From assembly GCA_947683425.1 (NCBI GenBank), contig CANTUQ010000081.1, forward strand, positions 7,188,501-7,252,500: a stretch of 64,000 nucleotides of DNA, in the 5' to 3' direction. Shown here in pieces: positions 44,305-55,660 of this stretch. Below the pieces are notes generated by a model. It had not been told where the DNA came from. It saw only the letters and a list, made by a program, of their open reading frames with translations, and did no database searches. This DNA comes from Excoecaria cochinchinensis (lineage: Eukaryota > Streptophyta > Magnoliopsida > Malpighiales > Euphorbiaceae). Made by a program: the position numbers and the translations under genes. How positions within the stretch are numbered: position 1 is the first letter of the stretch; every line of letters starts with the position of its first letter.

Positions 44305-45104
44305 GTAAGTAGTTCTCTCTTCCTTTTTAATTTTATTTCAATTCATTTATGTGTCTTTTTCTTCCTCCCTGCGTTCCCTGTTCAAAAATTGATCTCTATG
44401 GTTGTGATTGAGGCGATTCCTGTGCTGATGTTTTTTTTTTTTCTTCTTTGATGATTTTCGATTCAAGCTGTGCATCCCTTAAATTCTTACTTCCCCATTT
44501 CAATTTGTTTTTCTTTATTAAGAACGAGTTGGGTTGGGTTGTTAGGGCAAGTATGTGTATATGATTTAAATTGAAATCTTTCTTTAAATTCGTGGTTCAT
44601 AATGGAAATTGCTGGTTTTTAATTGTTTAATCTGTATTGTAATGCCTGATTGTTGACATTGTGGGTTGTTAGTATGATCTTTGAGCTTCAATTTAATCAG
44701 TAACTTATCTGCATACCAGGTGTTCGACTAAATGTCTGAATGAATGATTTTCTTATTTTTTCCAAATCCTGCCAATTTGAAATGCCAAGATTCTTTCGCA
44801 ATAATGTTCAAATGAGTGCATTGTTCTCATTTATTAATTTTGCCTTTTGACAGTAGCTCAAATTCTCTTAACCTTTTTATTGCATTTTGTGGGTTTAATA
44901 CTGCACTTGCTCATAACTTTTGCTGAATCATGCTTCTGTCATTTGAATTCATCTTGCATTATTGCATCTTTCATGTTATTCATTTGGAATTGCGAGATTG
45001 CCTCAGGTTAGCATAAACTTGCCATTATGCTGTATTTTTAAAATCTAATGCTGTTGATGCCATCTCATGCTATTGAACTTGATTTTTTTTTCCATGTTGT
45101 GCAG
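44305..45104 (+). other. Candidate leader intron of the Athila 3' ORF
   Basis: Donor CAA|GTAAGT at 44305 and acceptor TTTTTTTTCCATGTTGTGCAG at 45104, enclosing 800 nt of T-rich non-coding sequence. The ORF opens immediately after the acceptor. Extra ORFs of Athila elements are known to be expressed by splicing; the leader exon plus internal promoter is my inference. Confidence 0.55.
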
Positions 45105-46263
45105 TAGCTCCTAAGCGCAAAAGCTCTGCTCTTGCTTCCAGCTCCATCAGCCCACCCCCGAGCCAAAAATCAGTAGATATTTCGAAGGTCCCTAAGTGGG
45201 TACCGGTACCAAAGAGAGATGTTTATGCTCTGTTCTCTAAGTGCTCCTATGTCCCGACGACATATTTGGATTTTGATCTATTGCAGAAGCTCGGTATTAG
45301 AGATCAAGTACAACATCTAATAGCCAACATCGATCGGGAGAGGGTGTTCTCAACACAGGAGACGGTATATCCATAATTGACAAGGGATTTTGCGTCGACC
45401 GGGACGCGACCTCACCTGAGACCCAGGTACGGTGTCTTTTTGGTTGGATGGAAGTTCTTACAATCTCACTTTTCATCAATTTTCCGAATACCTTGGTTTT
45501 CCACACCTTGTACCTGATTGTTTTGAGGAGTATGATAAGGATGCTGCTTGGGCCACTATTAGAGATACGGCTACAGCTACCATGTATGTCTCGGGCAAGA
45601 CGAAAGCCCACCATTTGGATGACCATGTTCTGCGCATCATCCACAGATTCTTCTCACTTTCTCTCCCCAGCCACGAAGATTCGGCGGGACAGGTAAACTT
45701 ACCTGAAGCTTTATTCCTTGCTTGCATGGTTCGGGATGTTAGAATCAATGGCGCTACTCATGTTTGGCATAAAATGGAGGAGATGCAATGGCATCCAAGG
45801 AAAGTGAAAAAAATCGCACTGGGCGGATTCGTCACAATGATAGCCAAGAGGGTTAACCATCCATTGGGCAAGTACAAGGTTTTATCTTCTATTCCTGTAA
45901 TTGATGATAAGATGCTGAGGAATATGAAAGTTATAGTCAAAGATCCAACAACAGCGGATGGTTAGCGGTTATCAACCCGGGATGAGTATTTGCACGGTGT
46001 AGAGCGCGGTTTGGGCGGTTTACCTCATGAGCAGGAGGACGATCCTGAGGCACAAGCTCCCCCAGCCCCTGAGCCCCAGCCGTTTACTTCAGCGCATTAT
46101 GACGCGATCATGGAGCGGATGGATACCATAGCTGCAACGGTGGACACCATCTCCACCTCTCAGGCAGCCATTCAGTCCCAGATGGACTAGATGCTCATGG
46201 CATTTTCCTCCTGGTCTGCGCAATTTGATGCTCATTTCCCACCGCCACCACCAGAACAGTAAT
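45105..46263 (+). pseudogene. Athila 3' ORF (env-position / ATHILA ORF family), broken
   Basis: Sits where Athila elements carry an extra ORF after pol. It opens with APKRKSSALASSSIS straight after the splice acceptor; the ATG expected there is not present (GTAGCTCCT). A TAA after ETVYP (45374), a frameshift near 45420, then a clean part 45432-45965 with FHQFSEYLGFPHLVPD, LDDHVLRIIHRFFSLSL and KKIALGGFVTMIAKRV; TAG at 45963 and 46188; the Pro-rich end finishes at 46263. The middle contains a globular domain typical of plant transposon ORFs; I see no signal peptide, fusion peptide or transmembrane helix, so an envelope role is not supported here. Confidence 0.75.
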
Positions 46264-48005
46264 CAGGGAGATCTCTCATTTTCTGTTTTGACTTTTGTTT
46301 GTTTTATGTTTATCTTTCTTTTTGATATGTAATATTATTACTTGCTGGGGACAGCAAGTTTTTATGTGGGGGGTAGGAGACATTAATTTTATATTATATA
46401 TGTAATTAACAGCCATTCCATTGATGTATGATGCATGGTTATTTCTGTTTTAGTTTCGTCATACTTTATTGTTGTTGCCTAAATATCTTTATCTAAGCTT
46501 AGCTTATCCTCAGTTATTCCTGTTGTGAATGTTTTGAACTTTAATTGGAGAATATTCTATCTTAAAAAACTGATCTTGGCAAATGAGTAGTTGGAAGTTT
46601 TAGAAGCAAATTGAATCTCAATCAGTCAATATCTTGCGATTTCCAATCTTTTATGCACTATAGGCTGTTTGTAAAATTTGAAAAATCCAGTGCGTAAGAG
46701 TTTTTGAGTAAAGGAATGCTAGGATAGTTAGAACCTTCCTCATCACCCTTCGAAACATTATAACAACTTAAACAAGTTTAGGACATGATTAAGGCAATTT
46801 GTTTCTTTGATAACCACTTTTAAATAACTTTAGACCTACCTATTTACGTTATTTCCATTGCTAGCCCCGTTGAGCTGATTTAGTATGCTAAAAGCATACT
46901 ACGAAATTTTCTTGTTACACTATTATTTTACCATTTAGCCTAAATGCCTTTGCCTACCCTTTTCTAAGAATTGGCCACTCTAGTATTGGGTTGGAATATC
47001 ATTGAAAGTTGAATAAGGGTATCTATGTTGAAATAGTGGAAGTGTGGGAAGAATTGTTGAATTTTGTGGGTGTTATTTAGTATGGTGTTAAACTTTCCCT
47101 CATTAGAAAAAAAAATATATGGGTATAAGAAATTCTAGACTTTGGGTACCCCAGAAAAAAAAAATAAAATAAAATAAAAGAGAGAGAAAAATAATGAAGA
47201 AAAAAAAAGAGAAAAGAGAAAGAAAAAAAAAAGAGAAAGAAAAGAAAAAAAAAAGAGAAAGAAAAATAATGATGAAAAAAAAATGAAAGTTCAATGAGTT
47301 TTGTCGTTTCTTTTAGTCAATTTTGATTATTGAATATCGAAAAATTCAAGTGTGGGGTACCTTTGAGTAGAAAAAGATATACTCATATTTACGGAATTGG
47401 GTTTAAAAGTGAATTAAAAGGGAAGTTCATCACTTTGTTGTTGTTGAGTTCAATGCATATTGTGTATGGAGAAGTTAGACAACATTGGAAATTATGGGTG
47501 AATTGAAGGTAGGATCTGGACAATCTTGTTCAGTTTTGGGTAGTTGAAACTTGAGGTAGGGTGGCAAATTCTTTGTTTGCATTCTTTAACTTTTCTTGTT
47601 AGCCAATACCTTAACCTAACATTACAACCCTGGAATAAGTCCTTTTGATTCTGTTCTTGATTTGAGTTGTTTAAGTGGAGATGACCCTTGTGGTTCCGGT
47701 GCTAAAGGAGAGGCGTATGATTATCCTGAGTTTTAAGCGCGAAACCTGTATGCGAATTCATTTGCATATTTAATTTCTTTGCTCAATTACTGGAATGCAT
47801 TGGTTGTTTTGTTTTGAAAAGAGAGAACTTGTTTTGAGCCTAGCACACACGCACTTGAAATTACTTGATATAAATTGAATTGAGGATTTGTAACTAAGAC
47901 CCTTCTGCTTGCTGTTAGGATTATTTTTGAGTTTTCGTATTCTGAGTTAGAGTTTGAAATTTCAGGAATATGGATAATTCATTTACTCAAGGACGAGCAA
48001 AAACT
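46264..48005 (+). other. Athila 3' non-coding region with purine tract
   Basis: No ORF of merit. 47103-47290 is a long A/G-rich tract (A runs with GAG and AAAAT), common between the last ORF and 3' LTR of Athila. AAGTGTGGGGTACC at 47349 and TGTGGGGGGTAGG near 46366 resemble the true polypurine tract. Confidence 0.7.
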
Positions 48006-48020
48006 AAGTGTGGGGTATTT
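48006..48020 (+). other. Athila polypurine tract
   Basis: AAGTGTGGGGTATTT directly before the 3' LTR start TGATAAC. Purine-rich core GTGTGGGG. Confidence 0.7.
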
Positions 48021-49810
48021 TGATAACTTAAATACAGTACTTAGTTTTGAGGGTATTTTATACGATTTTAGGTGTTTAGTTGTGTTTTTGTGTTAGGTTT
48101 TGTTTCCTTTAGGTTAATTTTACTAATCTTAGTCAAATTGGAATTTTGATGCATTATAGATTGTTTTTGATGGATTTTTATTTGTCTTTGCAGGTGAGGT
48201 TCTAGGTACATCACGGTCACAATGAAATTCATTATGACCGTGACATAAAGAGAAGTGGAAGTCAGGAGCTGACCTAGATGGGTCACGGTCACAATGGATT
48301 TCATTGTGACCGTGACATAGCAAACGATTGGGCAGAATGCAAGTAGGAAGCATGTCACGGTGACAATCAATTTCATTATCACCGTGACATAAAAATCATC
48401 AAGGCAGAATCAAAGCAGCACGTATCTCACGGTCACAATGGATTTCATTGTGACCGTGACATAATTATTTCCTGGACAGAAGCGAAACTTTGAAGACCTC
48501 ACGGTGACAATGAATTTCATTGTCACCGTGACCCCTCTCCTGTGCGTGAAAGGATTTGAAATTCTCGACTGGACACGGTGACAATGAATTTCATTGTCAC
48601 CGTGACCCATCTGGAACTATAAAAATGCACTTTTCTCTTTGGCTAGGGTTCCGATTTTTTTAGTTAGTTTTTGTTATTAGTTTTGGCAGCTGAGATTTTC
48701 TGAGTGATTTCTTCGGTTCTAAACTTTAATCTTCATTCTTGCTTTGAGATTTTAATTAGAAATTGAGAGTAATTTTCATTAGATACATAGTTAATTTCAA
48801 GAGATAGTTAGTTTTCCAGTTTTCCAGAATTTTGGTTTTATTCTCCATTAAAGATCTAAAGAAGAAGACTGAAGAACGTGGGATTCAACCGGGATTTCTA
48901 CCTCAATGAATTTCTGGGTTTATTCTTTCCTTTATTCTTTTGAATTTGTAATGGATTGTGAGTAGTTTCTTAGTTGTTTGGGGGATCTCTAAACCCCTAT
49001 CTTAGATGTGAACTCAAAACATATTTTGATATTTGTTATATGAATGAAGGTTTATTTCACTGGTTATTATTGTTAAATCATGAGATGTATGTTTTCGAGT
49101 TAATTTCCTGTTTTGATGAATGGATTAATTCATGTATCTTAATTGGTTATTGAATTTAATGATTAAATGTCATGATAATTTATCTTCAGATTTTCTGTCA
49201 TGTTTGCTGTAACATTCGGACTGCTCCGGAAGGGAATCCATATGTGCATGTTTTCATGGTTTAAGATTTGAGTGAGGAGTGAAATAAGTAGGTTTTGGGT
49301 TGTTTGGATCCGGAATGGGAAAGCAAACCGAACCTAGGATTTTAGACCCGTGATTAGGCTAGTTGTATGACTTGCTCCGGAATGGGACGTCATGTAATTA
49401 GAGTAGCTTGCTCCGGAATGGGACGCTTGGGTTAAGAGGGTTATCCCGATTTCGTTCATATATATTTTCTTTATGTGTTTTGATTCATATCTGGGTATGG
49501 GGTGGATGAGTGAACCTGAGCAACGTTTGCTAATTTTGCATTCTTATCTTGTTAATTTTTCCGTCATTTACTTTATTGCAATTTTTGCCGTCAATTTAAT
49601 TTGATTGTTTCTATTTACTGATTTTGGTTATTTAAATTCTTTGTTTTTAATCAGTAGTTAATTCAATAAATTCAAACAATTAGGAATTCTTTAGCATACA
49701 TTTGATTTTCATCACTTGCGCACACAGTCTCTTGGGTACGATAACTCGGAGTCTTGAAAATACTTCATTATATTACTTGTCGATTCAGTACACTTGCTGA
49801 AGTCGCGTCA
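48021..49810 (+). mobile_element. Athila 3' LTR
   Basis: 1790 bp, the same length as the 5' LTR; the dyad array at about 48212-48606 keeps all six units at the same spacing. Most differences from the 5' LTR are single-base transitions. Ends AGTCGCGTCA before gcaac. Confidence 0.95.
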
Positions 49811-49961
49811 GCAACCATCACAGATCTACCCAGGTGGTCAAGAGGTCGTCAAGGGCGCCTGCGTAGAAACCTGTTCTTTGAACTGCCGAAAAGGTAGAGT
49901 ATTTGGACACAATTTCCAAAACCAGTCACGGTATATCTTCCAGTTCTCCCTACACAGTGAG
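49811..49961 (+). other. Leader of element B, last part
   Basis: Begins with the second gcaac copy and matches the element A leader (GATCTACCCAGGTGGTC here, GATCTGCCCAGGTGGAC there). The first in-frame gag ATG follows at 49962. Confidence 0.75.
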
Positions 49962-51452
49962 ATGGCTAATTCACCAAGAGGGGCAGATGCCACCAGGGCC
50001 ATGATAGCTGAGGAAGTGGGTAGAAGGTTTGAAGAGTTTAAAAATCGGATGTTGGCCATGATGGCAAATATGGCCCAGCCTGCTACACCACAGAACCCAG
50101 GTCCTCCTCCTATGAGAAAAAATGAGCAGGAGGAGGTCAGAGAAGACCCACAAGAGGAGGTTCACCCACCATCGGTAGACCTGAGGGCCAATGTATTGGC
50201 AGGGTAGAGAAGGGGGCCAGCCCATAGAATGGAGGAGTTGGAGGATGAGGATGATTATGAAGAGCGTGTGTCGCTGAGAGGAAAGGCACCCACGATAGAG
50301 GAAGCCATCTGGAAGAAGATTGAAGAAAAATTTGAGGCAATGACGAAGATGCTGACGAGGAGGCGAGGGATAAATCTCGAAGATAAGGAGCTAGAGGGAG
50401 AAGATTTGATCCCAATGAACTTTAAAATGTCGGATGTCCCAAAATTTGATCGTACTTCTGATCCTACTGCCCATGTAAAGTAGTACTCACTGGTAATGAA
50501 GGGTACTACTTTAATAAAGAGGCAGAAGATCAAATACTTCTATCTAAGCTTAACTGGCCTTGCAGTAGATTGGTATCACGGTCTTGACTAGAGGACCAAG
50601 GAGGATTGGGACTTGTTGATGGAGGAGTTTCTCAGACAATATGATTGTAGCACACGAATGGAGGTGACCCTGAAAGACTTGGAGTTGCTGCAGAAAAAGT
50701 TAGGCGAGTCTTTCCACGAGTATCTAACCCGATAGAGAAATCGGGTGATAGAAATGAAAAAGAAGCTAGATACTCAGGATCAAATCCGGCTGTTCATCAA
50801 AAATGCTAGCCCATATCTTAGGGATGGACTAAAAATGAAGGGTCTGAGAGACTAGGAGTCCTTGAAGGATATCGTTATTGAGGCAGAAGGAGAGTACCTC
50901 TCGAGAAGAGTAAATAATGAGAGTTATGTCAAGAAAGGCAGTGGTAGCCAGGGGGCAAGTAGGTCGGTAGGCTCCAGCGGTGGTGCGAGAAAGATGGCTG
51001 AGGTTTCAGATACTAACACTGCCCCAAGGCATTTTTCCAATCTAGGAAGATCACTCTCGTGGGTGCTCAGAAGGCTGATCAAGGAAGGGGAGTTACAGCC
51101 TTTATCGCCCCAACCGGCTAGGACTCAGGGTTTGCTGGGGCATAAAGATAATGAATACTGTGCATACCTTCAGCATACCGGACACACAACTGACGAATGT
51201 AAGGCATTGAGACATGTTGTTCAGGATCTGATTGATTCCAAGCAGATCACAGATCCTGAGAAAAGAGGAAATCAGAAGAAGTCCAAGTATAATAATGTGT
51301 CCCCACCTGTGTTCATGATTGGGTCCAGTTTACCCGAATGGTTTGTGTTGAGAAATTTGTACAGCGTCGATGCTAACACTGCTATCACGCGTCTCCATCA
51401 GGTAAGTGAAGAAGGGGCTTCCCGGGGCAGTGGTCGATTGCTGGTCCACTGA
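49962..51452 (+). pseudogene. gag: gag of element B, broken
   Basis: Starts MANSPRGADATRAMIAEEV, parallel to MANTPRENDATRGLIAEEV in element A. Reads through TAG at 50205, and further stops after AHVK, GLD, YLTR and GLRD (50481-50855); most stand where element A has Trp, Gln or Arg. Core blocks: EEFLRQYDCSTRMEVTLKDL and ESFHEYLTR. Nucleocapsid-like CAYLQHTGHTTDECKALRH at about 51158-51215, then LIDSKQITDPEKR, and ends near a frameshift around 51405. Confidence 0.85.
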
Positions 51453-52405
51453 TGAAAGTGGAAATGAAGAAGATAATTCTAAAGTTGAAGGATTTCCCGA
51501 CACGTGGGGTTCGGAGGAGGAAAAAGAGAAGGATGAGAAGAAGAAGGTTGGAGCAGTGACCCGGAGTGGAAGGGTAGCTTCGAAATCATAGAGGCCTCAA
51601 GATCCAGTGACAGGCCAAAAAGAAAAAGTGCCTGAAGACGATCCGATAATGAGGCAACTGGAAAAGACGCCGGCTCAAATTTCAATATGGGATCTATTGA
51701 GGCAGTCTCCATCTCATAGAAAAAAGTTGGTGGAGGCTTTGTGTGAGACTACGGTGGCCATAACCATCTCGTCGACAGAGTTGCTGGATGTGGTAAAGGG
51801 GGAAGCTGGGGAAAATGTGGTGTTCACATGTGCTAATTTGCTGGCAGAAGGCCGCAATCACAACCGCCCCTTGTACATACGGGCTCAAATCAATCAGAAG
51901 CACACTGAGTGCGTCATGGTGGACTATGGTTCATCAATCAATGTGTGCCCACTGGTGGCAATGGCAGCTTTCGGAATAATAGAGGACATGCTGGCCAAGT
52001 CTAATCTAATGATTATGGCTTATGATAACTTGCAAAGGCAGGCATCCGGGACATTCAAGACGGTAGTCAAGACAGGGCCGGTGGATACCGAAGTAGAATT
52101 TGTGGTGCTACCCATTCCTGCCAACTTCTCAACCCTCTTGGGAAGACCTTGGTTCCATAAGCTGGGAGGGGTGCCCCTCCATTCTGCACCAAATGGTTAA
52201 GATCCCTCATGAAGGTCAAGTTGTGACCATAAGAGCTGCTAGGGAGAATCAGGTCTCAATATTGGAAATTGCAAGGCAGCCTTTCAGTGGGTTTCACATT
52301 GCTGTGATAGACGAAGAGGAAAGTATGGAAGGAAGCCCTCGGGTGCTAAATATGATGAAGAGAATATCATTCTTCCCAGGTGTAGGTCTAGGTAAGAATT
52401 CATAG
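51406..52405 (+). pseudogene. pol: Protease region of element B, broken
   Basis: Contains AQISIWDLLRQSPSHRKKLV, the active-site block VMVDYGSSINVCPLVAMAAF (VDDGSS in element A; the first Asp is kept) and LLGRPWFHKLGGVP. A TAG at 51589 precedes it, and a frameshift near 52175 moves the C-terminal part (HQMVKIPHEGQVVTIRAARE) into the frame ending at 52405. Confidence 0.85.
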
Positions 52406-53209
52406 GGGTGCTAATAGCCATTGCTACCAAAGGCCAGAAGGATAGGAGAGGTCTTGGGTTTTAAGGCATTGTGAAGAAGGGCAAGGAGACCGTGGGTGAG
52501 ATCCCCCATATGAGGGAAAGCTTTGTGCCGAAAACTTCAGTGTGTGCTTATGCGGGGGAAGCAGAACCTCGGTGGGTCGATGGGAAGATTGTAACGGGAT
52601 TTGAGGTTTTCAATGATGTCTTCAATTGGGACATTAGATTGATCAAGCCAACAGAGGGCTTTTGGGATGAAAAAATCATCACCAAGGAGATAGTCTGGGA
52701 CCGCGAACTGCTCGAAGAGTTTATAACTGAGAAGTTGATGTCTACCCGAATAAAATGAAAGGCGAATATGGAAGATGAAACTACCAGAGATAGTGAAGTC
52801 ACATAGGGGGTCGCTAAAGTACCTCCAAAGTGTCCAGTTGATTCAGAACCGTCAGCTGCAACATTTGCACCGGCGAAAGAAGAGGAAGAAAATAGTCTAG
52901 ATTTTCTTTTTACTCTAGAACTTTTTGATAATGTTGATGACATTTTTAGTTCTATTAATAAAGTGAACAATTTTGCTTACTTGTGAGATGTTTCTGATGA
53001 TTTCAATATGCATAATCATGATCATAATCCATTCATATTTGACATTGATTCAATTGATACTACTCTATTTAATCTTGGAACTTCAGAAAACCCGAAAGAA
53101 ATCGTGATAACATCTAACATAACTCTTGAAGAGCGAGAAAAATTTGAGATAATTTTAAGAAAACATGAAAAAGTCTTTGCCTAGACCTACGAAGATATGC
53201 CGGGAGTAG
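52406..53209 (+). pseudogene. pol: PR-RT linker of element B
   Basis: Counterpart of 18991-19707: GEIPHMRESFVPKTSVCAYA, EVFNDVFNWDIRLIKPTEGF, and EEREKFEIILRKHEKVFA leading to YEDMPGV at the Tekay insertion. The frame resumes after the insertion with EITEHAILTYPDHKPI. Several stops. The duplicated target agtag is 53205-53209. Confidence 0.7.
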
Positions 53210-53606
53210 TGTAACACCCCCTACCCATACGTAGGCGATCCCATCCGAGAAGGAGTGAGATGCCGTATGAGTAAAGGTGCCACCAAGCAAGTACAAAGTA
53301 AAACATACATTCATTCATAACATACATACAGAAATACGGTATAATTAAAACTTTACAGAAAGGAAAGCAATAGCTGATCATTCATTAATATAATAAAGCA
53401 TTACAATAATGTTCTGATCAACTAGCTGAAACAAAATAATATTACATATCCAAAATATAATTACAAAGCGGAAGCTGAAATAAAACTGATACAGAGAGTT
53501 CTATACAAAAAGAATCATCACTGATACAAAACTGAGCCTACACTAAAACCCTTCTGTGTTGGCTTGATGACGGCGACTCTCTCAAAGCAAAACTCCTTCC
53601 GCACCT

Positions 53607-53650
53607 GCACGGGTAAAAACACCGTGCTAAGCGATAAACGCTTAGTGGGG
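53607..53650 (-). other. Conserved double stem-loop (Tekay 3' LTR)
   Basis: In element orientation CTAAGCG / CGCTTAG then CACGG / CCGTG, after CCCCA. About 400 bp before the LTR end. Confidence 0.65.
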
Positions 53651-54384
53651 AAACACACATAAATAATGGACGGCCATTCATAATGGTCGTCAAGGCATAA
53701 CACATTCACAATGACAGAATGCAAAGGCCATATTATAATCCATATAAACGTGCTCATATTTAAAAGCCATACAATCAGTATCTCAAATCCATATCCATTC
53801 TAAAATAATCCAACATGCATCTCATCATTAAACTCATTCAGATATCACATTTACATAGCCAATTCAGAACAGAGCGATTCAATTGAGCACTAAAAGAACA
53901 CCTGCTGACTCTAGGTAGTGGATAACGAGTATACTGAAGGTACCTTACGGGTACGAATTGAATATTGAGGGTACCACACAGGTACAATTCAAAAGTCATT
54001 CATTTTTTTATCAAAACACATTATTTGTATACTGAGGGGATCTTAAACAAGATCCTAAGACTAAAGGGTTCGCGAGGAACCAAACGGGGACCTGATCGGG
54101 GTCCAAACTGAACTGAGGGCTGCAGCTAAAGACTCTATTAGGCATGCCTAACTATCCACTTACTTGACTCTAGCAGGTTAAGCATCATTCAAATCCCATT
54201 TCAGGGCACGAAATAGAATCCATCAGAAACTCATGGTATCATTTATATCAAAGCATATAAAAGTATGGCATGCATCATACCGCAATATAAGTCCATTCAG
54301 AAGAAACACCAATTTCATTTCTGAGTCAAAAGCCGGTAAATTTCGGAAAAAGGGCTGAACGGGGTAACGGGTGAGGTTGGCTGG

Positions 54385-54780
54385 TCACGAGGCGTGACTG
54401 GCATCACAACTCGTGACTGGCCTCCTCACAAGGCAGGTCACGAGTCGTGACTGAGGGTCACGCCTCGTGACTTGCTTCGTCCCTCGCAGATCACGCAACG
54501 TGATCTCGCAGATCACACGGTGCTCACGCAGGTCACGCGACGCGACTGGACGTCACGTCTCGTGACTTGCTTCTCTCTTCAGCCGATCACGCGACATACC
54601 TTCTATCAGGCCGGTCACGAGGCGTGACGGGGTATCACGTCTCGTGACTGCCTTCCTCAAGGCCGGTCACGCGTTGTGATAGACAGTCACAACTCGTGAC
54701 TGGCTTTGTTCTGGCAGGTCACGAGTCGTGACTGGAAGTCACGTCTCGTGACTTGCCCTCTCTACCTTGGCTAGTCACGC
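54385..54780 (-). repeat. Dyad-repeat array of the Tekay 3' LTR
   Basis: Repeating TCACGAGTCGTGA-type 13-nt palindromes arranged in pairs, so that a pair also forms a larger ~32-nt dyad (for example TCACGAGGCGTGA ... TCACAACTCGTGA). Pairs repeat about every 52 bp (starts near 54385, 54438, 54491, 54533, 54587, 54615, 54666 and 54719). Base pairs vary between GAGTC, GAGGC, GCGTT and similar. Confidence 0.85.
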
Positions 54781-55660
54781 GACTCCAAATCTGGAAAACG
54801 GGATTTCTACAGTAACTCGATTTCCAGTTTTCCAGAATACAGAAATCAATCCCAAATTTGATTCAAAACCAATCAAACATGTTCTCACCTTTTGCAAAAC
54901 ATCCCAAACAATATAAGCAACATATATACAACCCAGTTTCAACATTTAATCAACCAAATCAAGAACATATGCAATCAAGTTCATCAAGAACATAAACCCT
55001 AGAAATTTACAGTAAACTCAAAATCATACAAATCACAAGCAAATATTCCCAAACCTGAAATCTAAGCTTCTATCACTTAGCTCCACTAGGTCCAGCAACC
55101 TCTTTACCCTTTGGATCACGAGGAGCTTCAGCTAAACACAAACATTCAAAATGTAACCCTAAATTAAACCTAAACTCAAGGAAGAAGAAGAAGAAGAATT
55201 ACAGTAAAACAAGGACAAAGATATGTACTTACCAAGTTAGAAGCAAGAGTGAGCAATTTCCACAACACAACTTGACTAACAGTTAGCAGTATTTAGGAAA
55301 GGGGAAAGGAGGAAGAAGATGAAGGTTGAAGAGAAAAAACGTGAATCTGATTTTCTCTTCTTTCTTACTTCTTTTCTCTATTCATTTTCCCTAACCTAAT
55401 ACACATGTCATTCTCTTGGTGGTGGAACTTACTCACTCACACCCTAACCCCACACATCACACACATCTAATGCAAACTCAACTAAAAACACCCTACAATG
55501 GTATGCTCCAATGTACACAAGCAATTCCCAATTAAATCACATACTAATGCCATGTATGCACCCACATAATAATAAACCCAAAAACATACATTTTACTAAA
55601 ATACCCTTATGACATGCTGAACACATGCACATGCACGCTCATACAGACAGACAGACAGGC

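Larger units (their letters stand above)
37168..49810 (+). mobile_element. Complete Athila-lineage LTR retrotransposon (12,643 bp)
   Basis: Two LTRs of exactly 1790 bp each (37168-38957, 48021-49810), both TGATAAC...GCGTCA, flanked by the duplication gcaac (37163-37167, 49811-49815). Primer site 38964-38981, gag 39090-40398, pol 40412-43543, internal dyad array and promoter, 3' ORF to 46263, purine-rich region, polypurine tract 48006-48020. The LTRs look about 98% identical in the stretches I compared, so it is fairly young, yet gag, pol and the 3' ORF carry stops and the protease is missing. Confidence 0.95.

Noticed and set aside
45105..46263. Envelope glycoprotein gene
   Set aside because: The position fits, but no signal peptide, furin-like site or transmembrane helix is seen; it matches the Athila 3' ORF family instead.
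47103..47294. Phe-rich minus-strand ORF
   Set aside because: Complement of the A/G-rich tract before the Athila 3' LTR.
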